64,000 nt of DNA from Thozetella sp. PMI_491 (Eukaryota > Ascomycota > Sordariomycetes > Chaetosphaeriales > Chaetosphaeriaceae), in contig MU270116.1 of assembly GCA_021432635.1 (NCBI GenBank), positions 1 through 64,000 on the forward strand. Direction: 5' to 3'. Below the pieces are notes generated by a model. That model was not told where the DNA came from and did not search any database. It saw only the letters and a list, made by a program, of their open reading frames with translations. Positions 36,015-47,808 of this stretch are shown piece by piece. Position 1 is the stretch's first letter. Every line of letters starts with the position of its first letter. The position numbers and the translations under genes were made by a program.

Positions 36015-39000
36015 GACCCTCACGATCCATTCCCCCTTTGATACCCGCATACAGCCGTAATTGACGACCTCGATACCGGACCACTTCGCGCCTGGTTAAT
36101 GAACACCTACTTCGTGATCATGAGAGGGCACCCCAAGCAGTCTCGCACTTCTCTCCTCGACGTCGCTTGAGCACCCTAAACCTTTTGTCTCCGATTTTTG
36201 TCTGCTTCGACCCCCCCCGGTGACTGCGCTGACTGCTACGAGACTCCGCCATCCGGGATGGGGAGTCTACGCGGTGCGAGAGGCCTGGAGGCGGCCAACC
36301 GAAACCTTGCATCTCGAGAAGGATCGGAAAGGGGAAATATATCTTGTTTAATTACGACTTCACTGGTGCCTGCTTTTTTTCTTGTTTGTTCTGTATGATC
36401 TTGACCTCGCCTCATCTTTTCCTTGCTTTTTTTCTCTCTAACCTCAAGGACACGGCGGCATCGCGAGATGGGGGAGCTATTTGCGATTTGGACGAAAAAA
36501 AAACCTCGAGACACCCGTGTTGGCCGCTTTTTACGAGAACAAGCCAAAGACGAGGGGATGTGTAACGGAAGGTGGAGGGAGGCACTTGTGCGGTCTGACC
36601 CTTTGGACGTGACGTGAGCATATACCAGAGAGGTTTTCGTTGCTGAGAAGGAGAGACGGCCTGGTCGTCTGGGTGAGCGGTTGGATTTGTGTATAGCACC
36701 AACAATACTCCCTTACAACAGGCCTTGGTTTTGTCATGTGCCCCAGCGTGCCTCACTCGCCTAAGTGTGTTTCGATCGCGACTACGCAGTGCAAACATTG
36801 TGGATTGATTTCCCCGGGTCCTGACCTGGGGCTGTACCACATTGATCACTATAACCACCCGAGTCGCTGCTACATTCCCAGCCCTATATGATGTGCGGAC
36901 CAGATCGACGGCGGTTCGACTTACTGGTTCAGACACTTCTCCCAAATCCGGTCATGATCATCCCTGGGCGTGTCTCTGGAGGGGAAACCGTCCTGGACCA
37001 TGTAGCAGCACCCTGGCATGCTCTCTACACGCTTTCCGTGCTCTCTCGCGTTTGCCGCGCGACCATCCTCCACGATCGCCCGCGCTCCGTAGAGTCTGTG
37101 CCACAGTGCCTACGCGTAACGAGCTATCAGAGTTCACAAGATGACAGCCCGATGCTAGCTTGGCAGTCTGTTCGCCGTGTGCCCCTGAAGAAAGAAAACC
37201 CACTAGGCCTTTGTTGGGGGGAGGGCGAGAGCATGGAAGGCCCGCCCCCCTTTTCCCCGGGCAATAAGAGACTCGAGCAGCAAGGTGAGTACGGTGAGGC
37301 GAATGGCCCCCCTGGGAATTCCAAAACAAAGCCCACACACCACGGACCCCCGCCGGCCTTGGTTGCTTGTCATGCATTCATTACCCATGCCACGCGGGGT
37401 GAAGTTGAACATCGACGCCCGGTTTTGCATGCACTACCTGCTACCTCTCTGACTCCTCCTTCTGGCCGGTACAAGGTTTGGTTGGAGGAGTCAAACCGGG
37501 CACAAGCGTGGTGGGAGCGAGGTGGTGCCGACGCAGCCCTTGGCTCGACCGCCCACTTCGCCCATGTAGAATTGCAGGCGCGCCAGGCCCCGGCAGCGGC
37601 TCCAATGTCTTGACACACTGCCGGCAGGTCGCACGACACTACACCCCGGAATCTTTAAATAACCTTGTTTGGACTGTGTCGAGTTCGTCCATGGGTCCCT
37701 AGCCCCTGGTTGAGCTGCACATCTCGCCCACACTCACCCTTCCCAGGAAAACACACAACCTGCTCTTAGCAAACACCCGCATGCCAGCCCTGGCCTCCCG
37801 GCCAGCCCGGATCGGGGGTCGGCGACCCTGGTCCGGAGCCCGGTCGGCGAGGAGGGGCTGTCCATGGGGCCACATGCAAAACAGCTCCTGCGAGAGAGGA
37901 TGCCCACTCGCACTCCTCAATAGATAGAAGGGCTATGCTATGGACTAGGTGGGCTGATATGAGGCTCTCGCCCAGCGCCGAGGTCCGTCAGATGTCGTGG
38001 CACTGGCTCCGGGTCCGGTCTTGGAAGAAGCGGTGAGAGCACGGCGATGCCATATGTGAGGCCCGTCCTGGATGAAGCGATCACCATGCACCCTCGGCGC
38101 GACATGGGCTACCGCCTCCTTTATGACAGTACCAAGCCACTCGCAGGTATCGCTGGGCACGAGAGGCATCGCATCCTTGCCAGAGAGCGTGGCAAAACGG
38201 TGGCAAGATCCATGACGGCCAGCATATATACCAGTATACAATTCCCGAAGGGGGTTGGCTAAGTACCAGTGCTTTGCGGGCAGCGGCCTGCAGCCCGGGC
38301 TGCTAAGTGGTTGCAAACGCCGGGACCTGGCCCTTTTGTGGTCGAGGGTATATAGTCCTTCGAGATCCGTCCGATGAAACAGACGAAAAAAACTCCCGAA
38401 ACCTAGTTACGCATCAAAGATATGAACTTAACAGGGGACATCCCGGGCGGAGGGGTTAACCTCTCTCCCCTCTGTCACTAGCGAGAACTACTGTCTAGCA
38501 TGTCGTTGGGAGCAAATTCATCTTTGTATTACTCTGACACCGCTCAGGGTGACCGGCATCGGTTCCTACCCCTTGAGCTGCCAGCTGTCGAGCAACCTTC
38601 CACTGTCAGTAGATGATAATCCACAGGGTTCCTCGCATGGGTACCAACTACCATCTAGTATCCCGATCAAGACCTCAGCTAGTCCGCTATAGGGCCAGTC
38701 TACAGGCGTCGGGATCATCCATCTCGCTGGATGGGGAACTGATGGGTTTCCTCATCCAGATGTGCAATCTACCTGTGTAGCTTCAATCTCCAGTCTGTTC
38801 CGTTCCGAACCACAGTCTCAGGCCACGTCCCAAGTGAATAGTAGCACCGACATGCTGGCTGTGGAGGCATGATACTAACTTCCAGGCATATATAATAATA
38901 ATGGGGTAAATATTGAAGTCAAAAGAGAAATCTGAGGGTATCGCTGGTCGCATCCGTCCGAAGAAGAAAATAGAGAAAAAGGGGAGGGAAAGGGGGGGGT

Positions 39001-39270
39001 GGCGAGTGGTTGGAAGATCGAGAGCGATCCAACCAGGTTTACCTGGTCAGTGAAGGCAATCATTTTCCCAGGGCCAGTAGTCCATGGTAGGAAAACGGCG
39101 TTTATGGTTCGGAATCTGCCTGACGTCCCCAGCACAGATTCCCGATCGAGTGTTAAGAAATTTTGGGCAATAGATTCCTCCTGATTGGAAATGAGCATGG
39201 TGTTGACATCGAAACACCATGTAGAACGGCGCGTCCATGGCCGAGGAGGCGTAGAGCTAACATCGTTGGC
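36015..39270. other. 3.2-kb gene-poor region, gna-1 3' side
   Basis: No supported gene. The first few hundred bases should be the gna-1 3' UTR. The longest frame (36888-37613, plus, 241 codons) has no motif and overlaps several minus-strand frames. The segment at about 38400-38880 differs in composition, with fewer homopolymers, but matches no RNA family I know. The right end holds the 3' UTR of the next, minus-strand gene. Confidence 0.4.
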
Positions 39271-40642
39271 TTAGAGAGTGGTATCGTCACCCAGTCCCTG
39301 CGGTTGCTGACCCTGGGGACCTTGCGGGACTTGCTGCTGCACCTGCGAGAGCTGTTGCACCTGCCCAACCTGCTGGTGCTGCACTTGCTGGGCCTGGTTG
39401 TTCGCCATGTATTCTTCGTATTGAACAATGTGTAAGGCCAGCTGCTTGGCAGCAATGTCGATGGAGATCAGGTGGCGGGCACGCTCGTCGGCAGCCCGCA
39501 CCTCGTTGACGGCGCGGTCGATATTGTACCGAAGCGTCGCGTCGTTAGTCAGAGGCGTCGCGTTGAGGGACAGGCTCGCCAATCGTGCCGCTTGCTGGGG
39601 CCCCAGCATCTGCTGCGGCACGGCGTACGCGTTGCCATTGGGGTCGACGATGTGCCCGTGGGACGCGGAGCCGGCCGGGATGACGTTCTGCCGTGTCTCT
39701 GCAGTACAGGTTAGCCACCATGCGGATCGAGGTCGAGCTGCTGGTATGCGCGAAGTCGGAGGAGAGAGGGGGAGTTCCCATACCATGAAAGCTGCACCGC
39801 GCACCAGAGGCATTGAACCAGCAATTGGCACAGCTGCCGCACATCTGGCCTTCCACAATGACGCAGCTGTTCCACGGGCCGTGCCCCTTGTGGCAATTCT
39901 TGCACTGTACCTTCGCGAGCTTGCCGGCGATATGGGCGAACAGAGCCTCGACGTTGCTGCGGCGCTGCAGGTTGAGTTGCTGCTCAGGGCGGCGCTGATG
40001 GGCCAGGCGCAGGCCGGGCCAGGCGGACAGGCGCTTGGCGAGCTGGCTCTCGACATTCAGGTCGAGATATCCCGAATCCGCCGCCATGTCCTCGGTGGCC
40101 TTGCCGGTGAGGCTTGGGTCGACGGCGTGGGTCGCGTGAGCGTGGGCTGCCAACTGCGACGGCGAGTGCGGGTTGTGCAGGTGCTGCTGCATAGCGCCAA
40201 GGTCCTGACCAGCAGTGCTACCGTTGGCGAGGATGGCGGCTGCGTTGAGGTCCATGTGCTCCCCGTGCGGGCCGAGGTCCGGATCGACGTCGTCGTGGCC
40301 GTCCACCAGGTCAGCGTCATGGTCGTGGTCGTCGTCTTTCACCACGCCCGGATCGGCCATGTTGGCCTGCAGGGCAGCCGAGGCGGCGACGGCGGCGGCA
40401 GCATACTGGTCGCCGCCGAGGGGCAGGTCGGCATAGTTGACGTCGGTGACGGCGTCGGCGTCGGCGTCCGGGTCGAGCATGGGCTGGCCGTCGTGGGCGG
40501 TGAGGCTCTGGGACGGGGAGCTGCCCGTTCCAGGGCCGGCGCCGCGCGCGAGGCGGTTGCGGGCGGCGGCGCTGGGGCCAGAGGGCTTGACGATTTTGCC
40601 GGCGCGGCCGCGCTGCGACGAGCGCATGATGGCTTTTTGCAT
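39271..40642 (-). CDS. DUF3716-type Cys-rich protein
   Basis: Two exons, 39784-40642 and 39271-39698, with an 85-nt intron (GTATGG...TGCAG) that joins CSFH to ETRQNV, give 428 aa. The central module C-x2-C...WNSC...MCGSCANC...CSFH (about residues 245-287) matches the fungal DUF3716 Cys-rich family and probably binds metal. The N-terminal half is Ala/Asp/His-rich and disordered. The C-terminal part has a helix (IDRAVNEVRAADERARHLISIDIAAKQLALHIVQYEEYM) followed by a Gln/Val-rich tail. I start at the ATG at 40642 (MQKAIMRSSQ), because the frame upstream lacks family character. DUF3716 proteins are often found in fungal accessory regions. Function unknown; nuclear location is a guess from the basic N-terminus. 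Confidence 0.78.
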
Positions 40643-41046
40643 GCTCTGATGGCGGACAGTTGCCAGAGGGCCGTTTCTCGATGGCGACGATCCGGCGCGC
40701 AGCTGATAGAGGATGGGAAGGAACGGGGCAGCTGGCGTCAGCTGCGAGGCGACGCAATGGGATGTGCGGTGGTTGGAAGGGCAGGTAAATTTTGGAGGGG
40801 AGTCAAAGGGCACACGGCCAAAATGGTGCGGCATCTTGGTCAGTGCTCCTCCCGCAGGTGCGTGCCAGGTGGTGCGGAGCACCGTGGGAAATATCCGATT
40901 CGCCAATTCACCGCGATGGAAATTTCCTGCTTCTTTCTTTCACATCAGTCACGTGCGTCTCCGCGTGCCCTGTGAAGCTTCTTTCCTTCGGTGAACCGAA
41001 CGCATGGCTACTATCAAGGACTACCGTATACCTACCTCAAGTGCCC

Positions 41047-41074
41047 AGGTAGGGTAGGGTAGGGTAGGTAGGTA
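41047..41074. repeat. AGGT/AGGGT short tandem repeat
   Basis: AGGT, then AGGGT three times, then AGGT twice. The unit is five bases, not the six-base TTAGGG telomere unit. Confidence 0.85.
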
Positions 41075-43420
41075 TCTAGAGAGAGGGGGGAGCGGCACGT
41101 GTGGATAAGATGCCAGTTTGGCCAAGACTGGCATTTCCCTCGCAAGTCTTTACCCTTCCCATCGCAGTGTCTCCCAGTGGCTACTTGGACAGTGATTCGA
41201 AGGCGCTTGTCTGGCAAGTCCGAAGTAGCAGTACATCTTACCGTTGTATGTTTGTTATCCTGGTGTGAGACAGAGGCCAGCCAGGTGTGAGGGCCTAACA
41301 GCCGGCAAACGGCTCGTTGCTGGCCTTTTGCGAGAGCCCTCGCACCTACCGGAACGGGACAGCTCCCTACATAGCCCAGCGACGGGCACAACGGACGGCT
41401 CATTGGCCGACAGATGGATGGCTCGGTAGTTCTGCTACTAAATTTGGTGACCTGGAGATTCCCTACCGGGCCTGCCTTTTTGGTCCGTAACATAAAGGAG
41501 CACCCCCTTGAGCGCCGCCGATGCTCCGGGGCCGTTGAATACGGCCCGGTAACGTGGTGCTGGGGCCCCGGTACGAATCAGGGCGCAAATGAACGGGCTC
41601 TGTGCTGTGGTGCAGTGGCTGCTGTGATTCGACAGCCGGTGCTTGCGCATTCCTGAGTCGGTGTTCAAGACGGAAAAGAGTCGCCAAGCGCGCGCAGCAG
41701 GGATACACTCGACGCATCCGGGGAGATGGGATTCGCAGTAGACTCGGCACTCTTCATTCGACGCGGCAGGGATTCGTCCAGCATCTCTACGGGCGACACG
41801 TTTTAGAACGGCTGGGCGCTACATGTCCCCGTACCCATATAGGCAAGTGAAGCATCGCGGCTATTTCTGCTCGCTGTCTTGAGGGGGGCTAAGCCCTGCT
41901 TTCTAGGCGTAGGGCGCGCCGTGATTGGGCCGCCTGCTGAGACAGCTCACCCAGCTCGGAGGCAGAGGGTCAGACACGGCGGTGTGATTGGGAGGGACAG
42001 CACCGAAACCCCGTCAGCCCGGGGACGAGAGCTGCGGGCACTGACGAGCACTGCCAGATCAAACGTAGCATAGGGCCGGCCGATCAACAAAGCAGTGATG
42101 ATGACACGTTGGACGCTGGATACTGGAAGGTCGTCTCGCGCCCCGTCCGCTCCGCAGAAAGACTGTTCTGGTCCTCGGCGACCCACTGAGTCCTCGTACT
42201 ACTTACAGCAGGTAAGAATGCGGAGCCTGGCTTGCCAGGCCACAAAGCAGCCGCCAAGGACTAGGTTCGGGGCGGCCTGCATCGGTCCAGGCGCGTTCGT
42301 GTGTTTTCGGTGGGGGAAGCCCCGCGGTCGAGCCACTATGGGGCCGGCCGGTAAAGGGTTTTCTCTTTTTTTTTTTTTTCCCCCTTCCCTTGGGTCGAAA
42401 TCGCCTAAAGTAGTACAGACAGCAATTACAACCTAGTAGATTTGACTTGCAGGGTCAAGACCGGCCCCGCTACCGAGCGCTACCGAAGTTCAGATCCGGC
42501 ATCAGGGACCGCGTACAGGTAGGGGGGGCCCCTCGGTGAAGTGGCGTCACGGGCTTGCTACCACGCTCGAAATTCACCGATTGCAATTCGGACCACCCTT
42601 GGTCGTGGGCCAATTACAGGTTCCTATCCGAGTCAGGCGGTCGCTGGACTGGGCGAGGAGCGATGGGTTCTGCGCGTGAATGAGACAGCCCAAGGTAGCA
42701 GTACGCCACGGCCCTTCCTCCTCTGGAAACGGCAGGTGGCAGGCCGGAGATGGGATTGGGATGCTGTGCGGCTCGACTGGACCGGAGGGAGGGGAAGAGG
42801 ATAAAAAAAAAAAAGGGGTGGGGAGGGGGTTCCTTGCGATGATCCAGGCCAGGGCGCCCTCGGAGGGCTCGTCGGCACCTTGGGGAGATGAGTCTGCGGC
42901 TGGCCCCGAAGAGTCGTGGTGGTGGTGTTTGTGGTGGTGTGGTGTGAGCTGCGCTATAGCCCACCTGGCTTCGCTTCCTTGTACACTATGTACATGCCGT
43001 ATGCAGGCGCGCCCGAGAGAGCAGGATGTGCGTGAATGTGTCGTCTCCGCGGCGCCGGATGGGGGCTGATGTCATGTTGTTCAGCGCGGTAGTTAGCTGC
43101 GAAGGGGAGTAGGGGTGGTGTGGTCTGTCACGCCCGCAACTCCCTGTCTCCCATTTCTCCCCTGCCTCCCTGTCTCTCTTGTCGCCCTGCCGCCGCCCCG
43201 TCGCCCTACCTCCCTGGGACGGCGACACCGGGGACAGCAGGTGCAGGCGCGTGCATAGAATGGGCTCGTTGCGGAGAGCGAGGACGGCGCGCCAAGAATG
43301 GCCCGCCTCACCGCGATTTGCTCGGCAGGTCTTCACGTCTCAGCAGCCGCGGGATGCCGGACGTGCGTGCTGCACAACCGGCGCAGGAAATTGGGTGATG
43401 TTGGCACCGCTGACGCCCAC

Positions 43421-43449
43421 CCTCGACAGGCCTCGACAGGCTCGACGGG
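43421..43449. repeat. Tandem repeat, 10-bp unit
   Basis: CCTCGACAGG occurs twice exactly, followed by a third degenerate copy. Confidence 0.85.
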
Positions 43450-44111
43450 CAGGGCGGCCTGCCGGGAAGGAGCTGCACGACCGGTTGCGGGAAGCGGGAA
43501 CAGCAGTGGCGCGTTCCCACCTGGGATCGGTGCCGCTTCGAGCTTAGAGGCAGTGCCAGCACTCGGTCAAGCATAAGGCTTAGTCCGCATCCCCCACGGC
43601 CCGCCAATCAGTGCGACGGCCGCCCCTCGGCCGTCCGACACAGTCACCCAGAATCTGGCCTCGTGCTGCCCTGCAGTGCAGCCAGATCCGGACGCCTGGG
43701 AGCGCAAAAAGCCAGGGGGGTTTTTCGGGGTACCTAGTACATTAGCATTCGGTCTGCGAGATAGGATGCATGCTTAAGCCTCTTTTTTTATTTTCTTATT
43801 TTCTACTTCCCTCTTTCAATAGCCCTCTGCAACCCGTGTTTTGTCCCCCCCTTGCCCGGTCTCTCATCGTTTTACATTCTCTTTTCCCCTCCTCATCTAC
43901 CAATTCTCGCATGTTTGGACTGTCCCATCGCCCGAGTTTGCCGCAGCACACTTTTTTTTCCCTTTCCCCTGGGACAAACCAAGAGGGGACGCGGTAGCCG
44001 ACATACGACATACCCCGCCCGGCGGTCGTCATTGACGCCGGCAGCGGATATCAGAAACGCACTCGCCACACCAGCAGCAGCAGCACAGGGCGCGCAAGAC
44101 GCATAGTCGAG

Positions 44112-45287
44112 ATGCCGGTCACAATACGGCCGTCGTCGAGGATTGCAGAGTCGTGGGGGAAGGGAGGGCAGCTTACCAAGAAGTTCGGCCATGCCACATC
44201 GGCCGACGCCTTATTAATAAGTACAACCAGCCATGATAATGAAAAGACGACATCGGGGCTCGGCGGCCCCCCCGGGAGGCGCCGGAAAGGCGTCGTGCAG
44301 AGCTCCTTCGGCGACCTCGACCGGAGCTCGACGACATTTGCGACCAAGAACGGGCTGGTGCATGGGTGCATCGAGGCCTACAACGAGCACCACAACCTAG
44401 TGCTCCGGCCCGACGACGTGTGGCTGGCCATCCTGACCCAACTGAGCGTCTACGTCAACGCCAACGCCGAGGCCATGCGGTGCAACTTTGTCACGCACGC
44501 GGGGCAGAAGGATCTGCACATCGAGGCTGAACTGGCCAACCTGGACCACGGCGCCATGGCGTACCACATGACCAAGCTCATGAGCGCCGGCATGAAGGAT
44601 CAGACGCTGCGGGACTGGATCCTCCCGGCCTTCAGCACCACCGAGAAGACGGACCAGACGGTGGCGAGCATCGTCTTCATGGGCACCATGCAGAAGTACT
44701 TCCTCTACAGCTGGGGAACCCGTTGCGGCATCCCGTCCGTGACCCTCCTCGGAGACGCCGACGACTGGGTGGAGATCGCCCAGCGGTGCGCCGCCCGTCT
44801 CGGCACCGGCGCGTTCGGCCCGGCTGCCGAGCGGTGGTACCGCATCCTCCGGCCCGTGCTGGCCGGCTTCATCGAGAGCTTCCGAAACCCCGAGGGCAGC
44901 GCGGCGCAGCGTTTCTGGAAGGGCATCGTGGACAAGCACCGGCCGAACGGCAGCGGCTCCGTCACCTACTCGGGCTGGATCACCGCCTTTTGCTACTGGA
45001 ACGAGGACGGGGAGTGCCTGCACGACAACTATGGGTCCGAGGAAGTGGCCCTGTCCCGGAGTGAGATCCCCACGGGCTTCATCAAGGTCCCGGTGACCCT
45101 CGTCGACAACGGGAAGCGGATAGCGACCGAGATGATCGCCGGCTCGCTGGCCCTTAAGATCCGGAGATCCGAGGGCGGCAGCCGCGAGTCGACCCCGGAG
45201 GGCTCCGCCAAGGGGGTGGCATCGCGGCGGTGGGATGGCTTCGACACGATACAGCCCGAATCGGGCTGGCTCATGTACTTTGTGTGA
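44112..45287 (+). CDS. DUF4419 domain protein
   Basis: Single exon, 391 aa, belonging to the DUF4419 family common in fungi and some bacteria. Recognisable blocks are HGCIEAYNEHHNLVLRPDDV, AILTQLSVYVNANAEAMR (about 85-120), FVTHAGQKDL, then TASIVFMGTMQKYFLYSWGT-type residues (here VASIVFMGTMQKYF, about 180-200) and GIPSVTLLGDADDW. A C-terminal block SGWITAFCYWNEDG ends in WLMYFV. No signal peptide or membrane segment is evident. Function is unknown in the family. The start at 44112 gives a typical N-terminus (MPVTIRPS). The C-terminal tail (about 345-375) is Ser/Arg-rich and looks disordered. Confidence 0.88.
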   Translation: MPVTIRPSSRIAESWGKGGQLTKKFGHATSADALLISTTSHDNEKTTSGLGGPPGRRRKGVVQSSFGDLDRSSTTFATKNGLVHGCIEAYNEHHNLVLRPDDVWLAILTQLSVYVNANAEAMRCNFVTHAGQKDLHIEAELANLDHGAMAYHMTKLMSAGMKDQTLRDWILPAFSTTEKTDQTVASIVFMGTMQKYFLYSWGTRCGIPSVTLLGDADDWVEIAQRCAARLGTGAFGPAAERWYRILRPVLAGFIESFRNPEGSAAQRFWKGIVDKHRPNGSGSVTYSGWITAFCYWNEDGECLHDNYGSEEVALSRSEIPTGFIKVPVTLVDNGKRIATEMIAGSLALKIRRSEGGSRESTPEGSAKGVASRRWDGFDTIQPESGWLMYFV

Positions 45288-45793
45288 CGGATGGGAAGCG
45301 TGTTTCCGGGCAAACGCGCAGGATGGGCTTACAGGACGAAACGAGGCGGACTCATCAAGGGAAAGGGAGGCAAGCAACAGCAACAACAATGGCAATAACA
45401 GGCAACAATAGGAGCATCAAAACGGGCCGTTTGGGTGGGCATGGTTTTTTTTTTCCTTTGCTTTTGGCATTCCGGCGTCGATGTCGCGCGCGGACGAAGT
45501 TCTTTGGTAGTTATACCCCTGGATGCTTTTTCTTCGACGCTTGGGAAGCATATAGCGCGAGACAGGCTTTTTCTGCCTGGTGCTATTGGTGTGACAAAAC
45601 GAAACATATACGAGAGGAACCAGGGCAACCGGGAAGAAGGGAGGGGCTGCATATCATCTTGTTGCCGCCGCGCGCGGCCGATATTATTACACGGGTCCAT
45701 AACTCCTCTGACCCTCGGGCTCTAATTTACCAAGCTGCCGTCCGGCCGCCTGGCCGCCTTCCATTTTTTCCCTCGACGGATGGGTACTGGTGC
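45288..45793. other. Convergent 3' region
   Basis: 506 bp between the 3' ends of the DUF4419 gene (plus) and tsc10 (minus). T-rich near 45440. No gene seen. Confidence 0.6.
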
Positions 45794-47052
45794 TTACTCC
45801 TTCTTTTTATATCCGCTCGGGTGCCCGTGCTGCTTTGCCCACTTGCTGATCTTGCCATTCATGTCCGATACTACGAACAAGAAGATAAAGGGCATCAGCC
45901 ACCCCAAGATTGTGTCAAGGATCCAGTTGTTCCTCGGCGATCCGCCCAGAACGGCGGTTCGCAGCAGGTTGCTCGTGAAACCCACAGGCACGAAGTAGTT
46001 CCCTGCCTCCAGGCCGGCGATGGACAGCTTCGCCACCTCGTCGGCGCTCACAGGCGCCTCGTCCTTCTCTAGCTCCATCGTGATGTCGGGCTTGGTCTTG
46101 TTTTCCCGCTGCATGCCGGGGCTCTCGATGTTGGACGGGGCCACCATGTGCACGCGTACCGGATTGTTGGGATACAGATGCAGCTCCATGGCCAGCGTAT
46201 CAATTAGCCCGCGGAGCGCCCACTTGGTCGGGTTGTAAGGCCCGTAGCCCGCGACGGCGAAAAAGGCCAGCACTGACGCCGTGAAGATGAGGTGCTTAGG
46301 CTCGGCGCTGGGCGAGGTGCTGTTCTCAGGCGCGAGCCATTCGGTCAGGATGGCGTGCGACATCTCGGCGGCGCCGAAGAAGTTGACGTCCATGTTGCGG
46401 CGCGTCGCCGGCAGGGTCCGCTCATCGGCCCATAGCAGGGGCGTCGACATGCCGGCCACGCACCACACGATGTCCGGGCTCCGGCCGTTGTTCCAGGCTA
46501 TGGCCTCGGCGACGACACGCGCGGCGTAGTTATGCTCGGCCACGTCGGCCTGGATGTAATGGAAGCGCTGGGCCGGAGACTTTGCAGCGGCCTGGGCGCG
46601 GGATGCCACGTTAGTGGGGCTTCCTTTCCATCGTCATCGGACCTGGCCGGGAGGAAAAGAGGCGAGGAGAGGGAAAAGGGGACGGTAGAGTGAGGCTGGT
46701 GTGGTGGGGTTTCTTCAGGGGCACTGGTGGTACTGTACCTGCACGTCACCCAGGGCTTCCTGAAGCCTCTGGACGTTGCGGGAGACGATGATGATGTTGG
46801 CGCCCTTTGCGGCGAGCTGGATAGCGGCACTACGGCCCATACCCTCCGACGCACCGGTCAGAAGGACGGTCTGCTCTTGCGTCAGCGAAAGCTCTTCCCC
46901 TTAAGCTGAGCCGGGCCACGTACCCGGCCCTCGACGGGCATCTGGTTCTTGCTGAAGAGGCCCATGGCGACGACGGCTACGACGGTACTCAAGACTCCAA
47001 TGGCTGTTAACACGACCAAAGGACTGGCGAAGAGGCTATTGAAGGAATCCAT
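45794..47052 (-). CDS. tsc10: 3-ketodihydrosphingosine reductase
   Basis: ER membrane short-chain dehydrogenase that reduces 3-ketosphinganine to sphinganine with NADPH, the second step of sphingolipid synthesis. Three exons: 46924-47052, 46739-46870, 45794-46591. The introns are 53 and 147 nt, and the product is 352 aa. An N-terminal membrane helix (LVVLTAIGVLSTVVAVVAMG) precedes the nucleotide-binding motif TGASEGMG. The catalytic YNPTK follows TASVLAFFAVAGYGP. A C-terminal hydrophobic segment (LGWLMPFIFLFVV) precedes a lysine-rich end KKKE, which fits a dilysine ER-retrieval signal. An in-frame ATG 57 nt upstream (47109) is an alternative start. Intron 2 contains the GTACTGTAC motif. Confidence 0.93.
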
Positions 47053-47808
47053 AAGGTAGGGAGCGATTAGGATGACAAGCGGGGACGACGAGTTTAATTG
47101 AGCTTTCACGGGAGGAAGGAGCTCAGTGGCCTAAGCTTTGGGCGGCTATAACCGATATGGCACAGCGACCAAGCAAACACGGTAAGATTATGCGCCTCCT
47201 GTTTCTCTGCCTAGAGCGCGCGGCCGGCCCTTGGACTTTTGTGTCAGCACTTTATTTATTCTATTGCCTACCAAAGAGAAAACTGTTGGTTGGGGTTCTC
47301 ACCACAGGGTGTCCATACGAGGCTGACTAAGAAGAATACCTGGTGCTATAGCCAAAGTCCAGGGCAATAAAGTCAAATTATCAAATTTTAGTTGTGCGTC
47401 TTGGGGTCGCTCTTCTACGTATAAGGGAACATGCACCGCTCACGTCCCCTACAACCTAGAACCAAAGATAAAGGTACTGTACTGTTCAGTAGGTAGATCT
47501 TTATGCCGTACTGAATAGAGCTGCGCTGCAACGGTCCTACTATGTAATTCCGACCCACTCCTCACCGCCCTGGAAAAGCTTGGACCAACTGTGCCGTGAA
47601 TCGACTTTTCTTCCTAGTCTAGGTGGGGGGAAAACAGGATGTGTGGGGTGCATCCCGCTCCTCTGGAAAAAAAAAAAAAAAAAAAAAGTCAACGGAGGCT
47701 ACGATAAGCATTTTTTTTCAACCACCCTAGCCTTGCAAGCATTTCCGTCGCACCCTTCCGCTCCGCCGCCCAATTTTCGGTCCCGGCTGCCGGCAGGCTC
47801 TCACAACT
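47053..47808. promoter_or_regulatory. Divergent intergenic region tsc10/sas10
   Basis: 756 bp between two genes transcribed apart. It contains GGTACTGTACTG at 47473-47484 and a run of 22 A at 47666-47687. No gene seen. Confidence 0.5.
47666..47687. repeat. Poly-A homopolymer, 22 nt
   Basis: Twenty-two A on the plus strand, about 120 bp upstream of the sas10 start. It may act as a nucleosome-excluding promoter element. Confidence 0.9.

Larger units (their letters stand above)
40643..44111. other. 3.5-kb gene-poor region
   Basis: Lies between the divergent DUF3716 and DUF4419 genes, so both promoters are here. No gene recognised. Short tandem repeats lie at 41047-41074 and 43421-43449, and T-, A- and G-rich homopolymers near 42366, 42802 and 42820. 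Confidence 0.4.

Noticed and set aside
36888..37613. 241-codon plus-strand frame downstream of gna-1
   Set aside because: No motif, competing frames on the minus strand, no splice-supported extension.
39428..40975. 515-codon plus-strand frame over the DUF3716 gene
   Set aside because: The minus strand shows the Cys-rich family motif and a consensus intron. The plus frame has no family resemblance and follows from codon bias.
41047..41074. Telomere repeat
   Set aside because: Five-base AGGGT units inside a gene-containing region, not TTAGGG, and no array beyond 28 bp.
42094..42191. Possible second C/D snoRNA (GTGATGA followed by CTGA)
   Set aside because: No closing stem, and the sequence before CTGA matches no rRNA segment I know.
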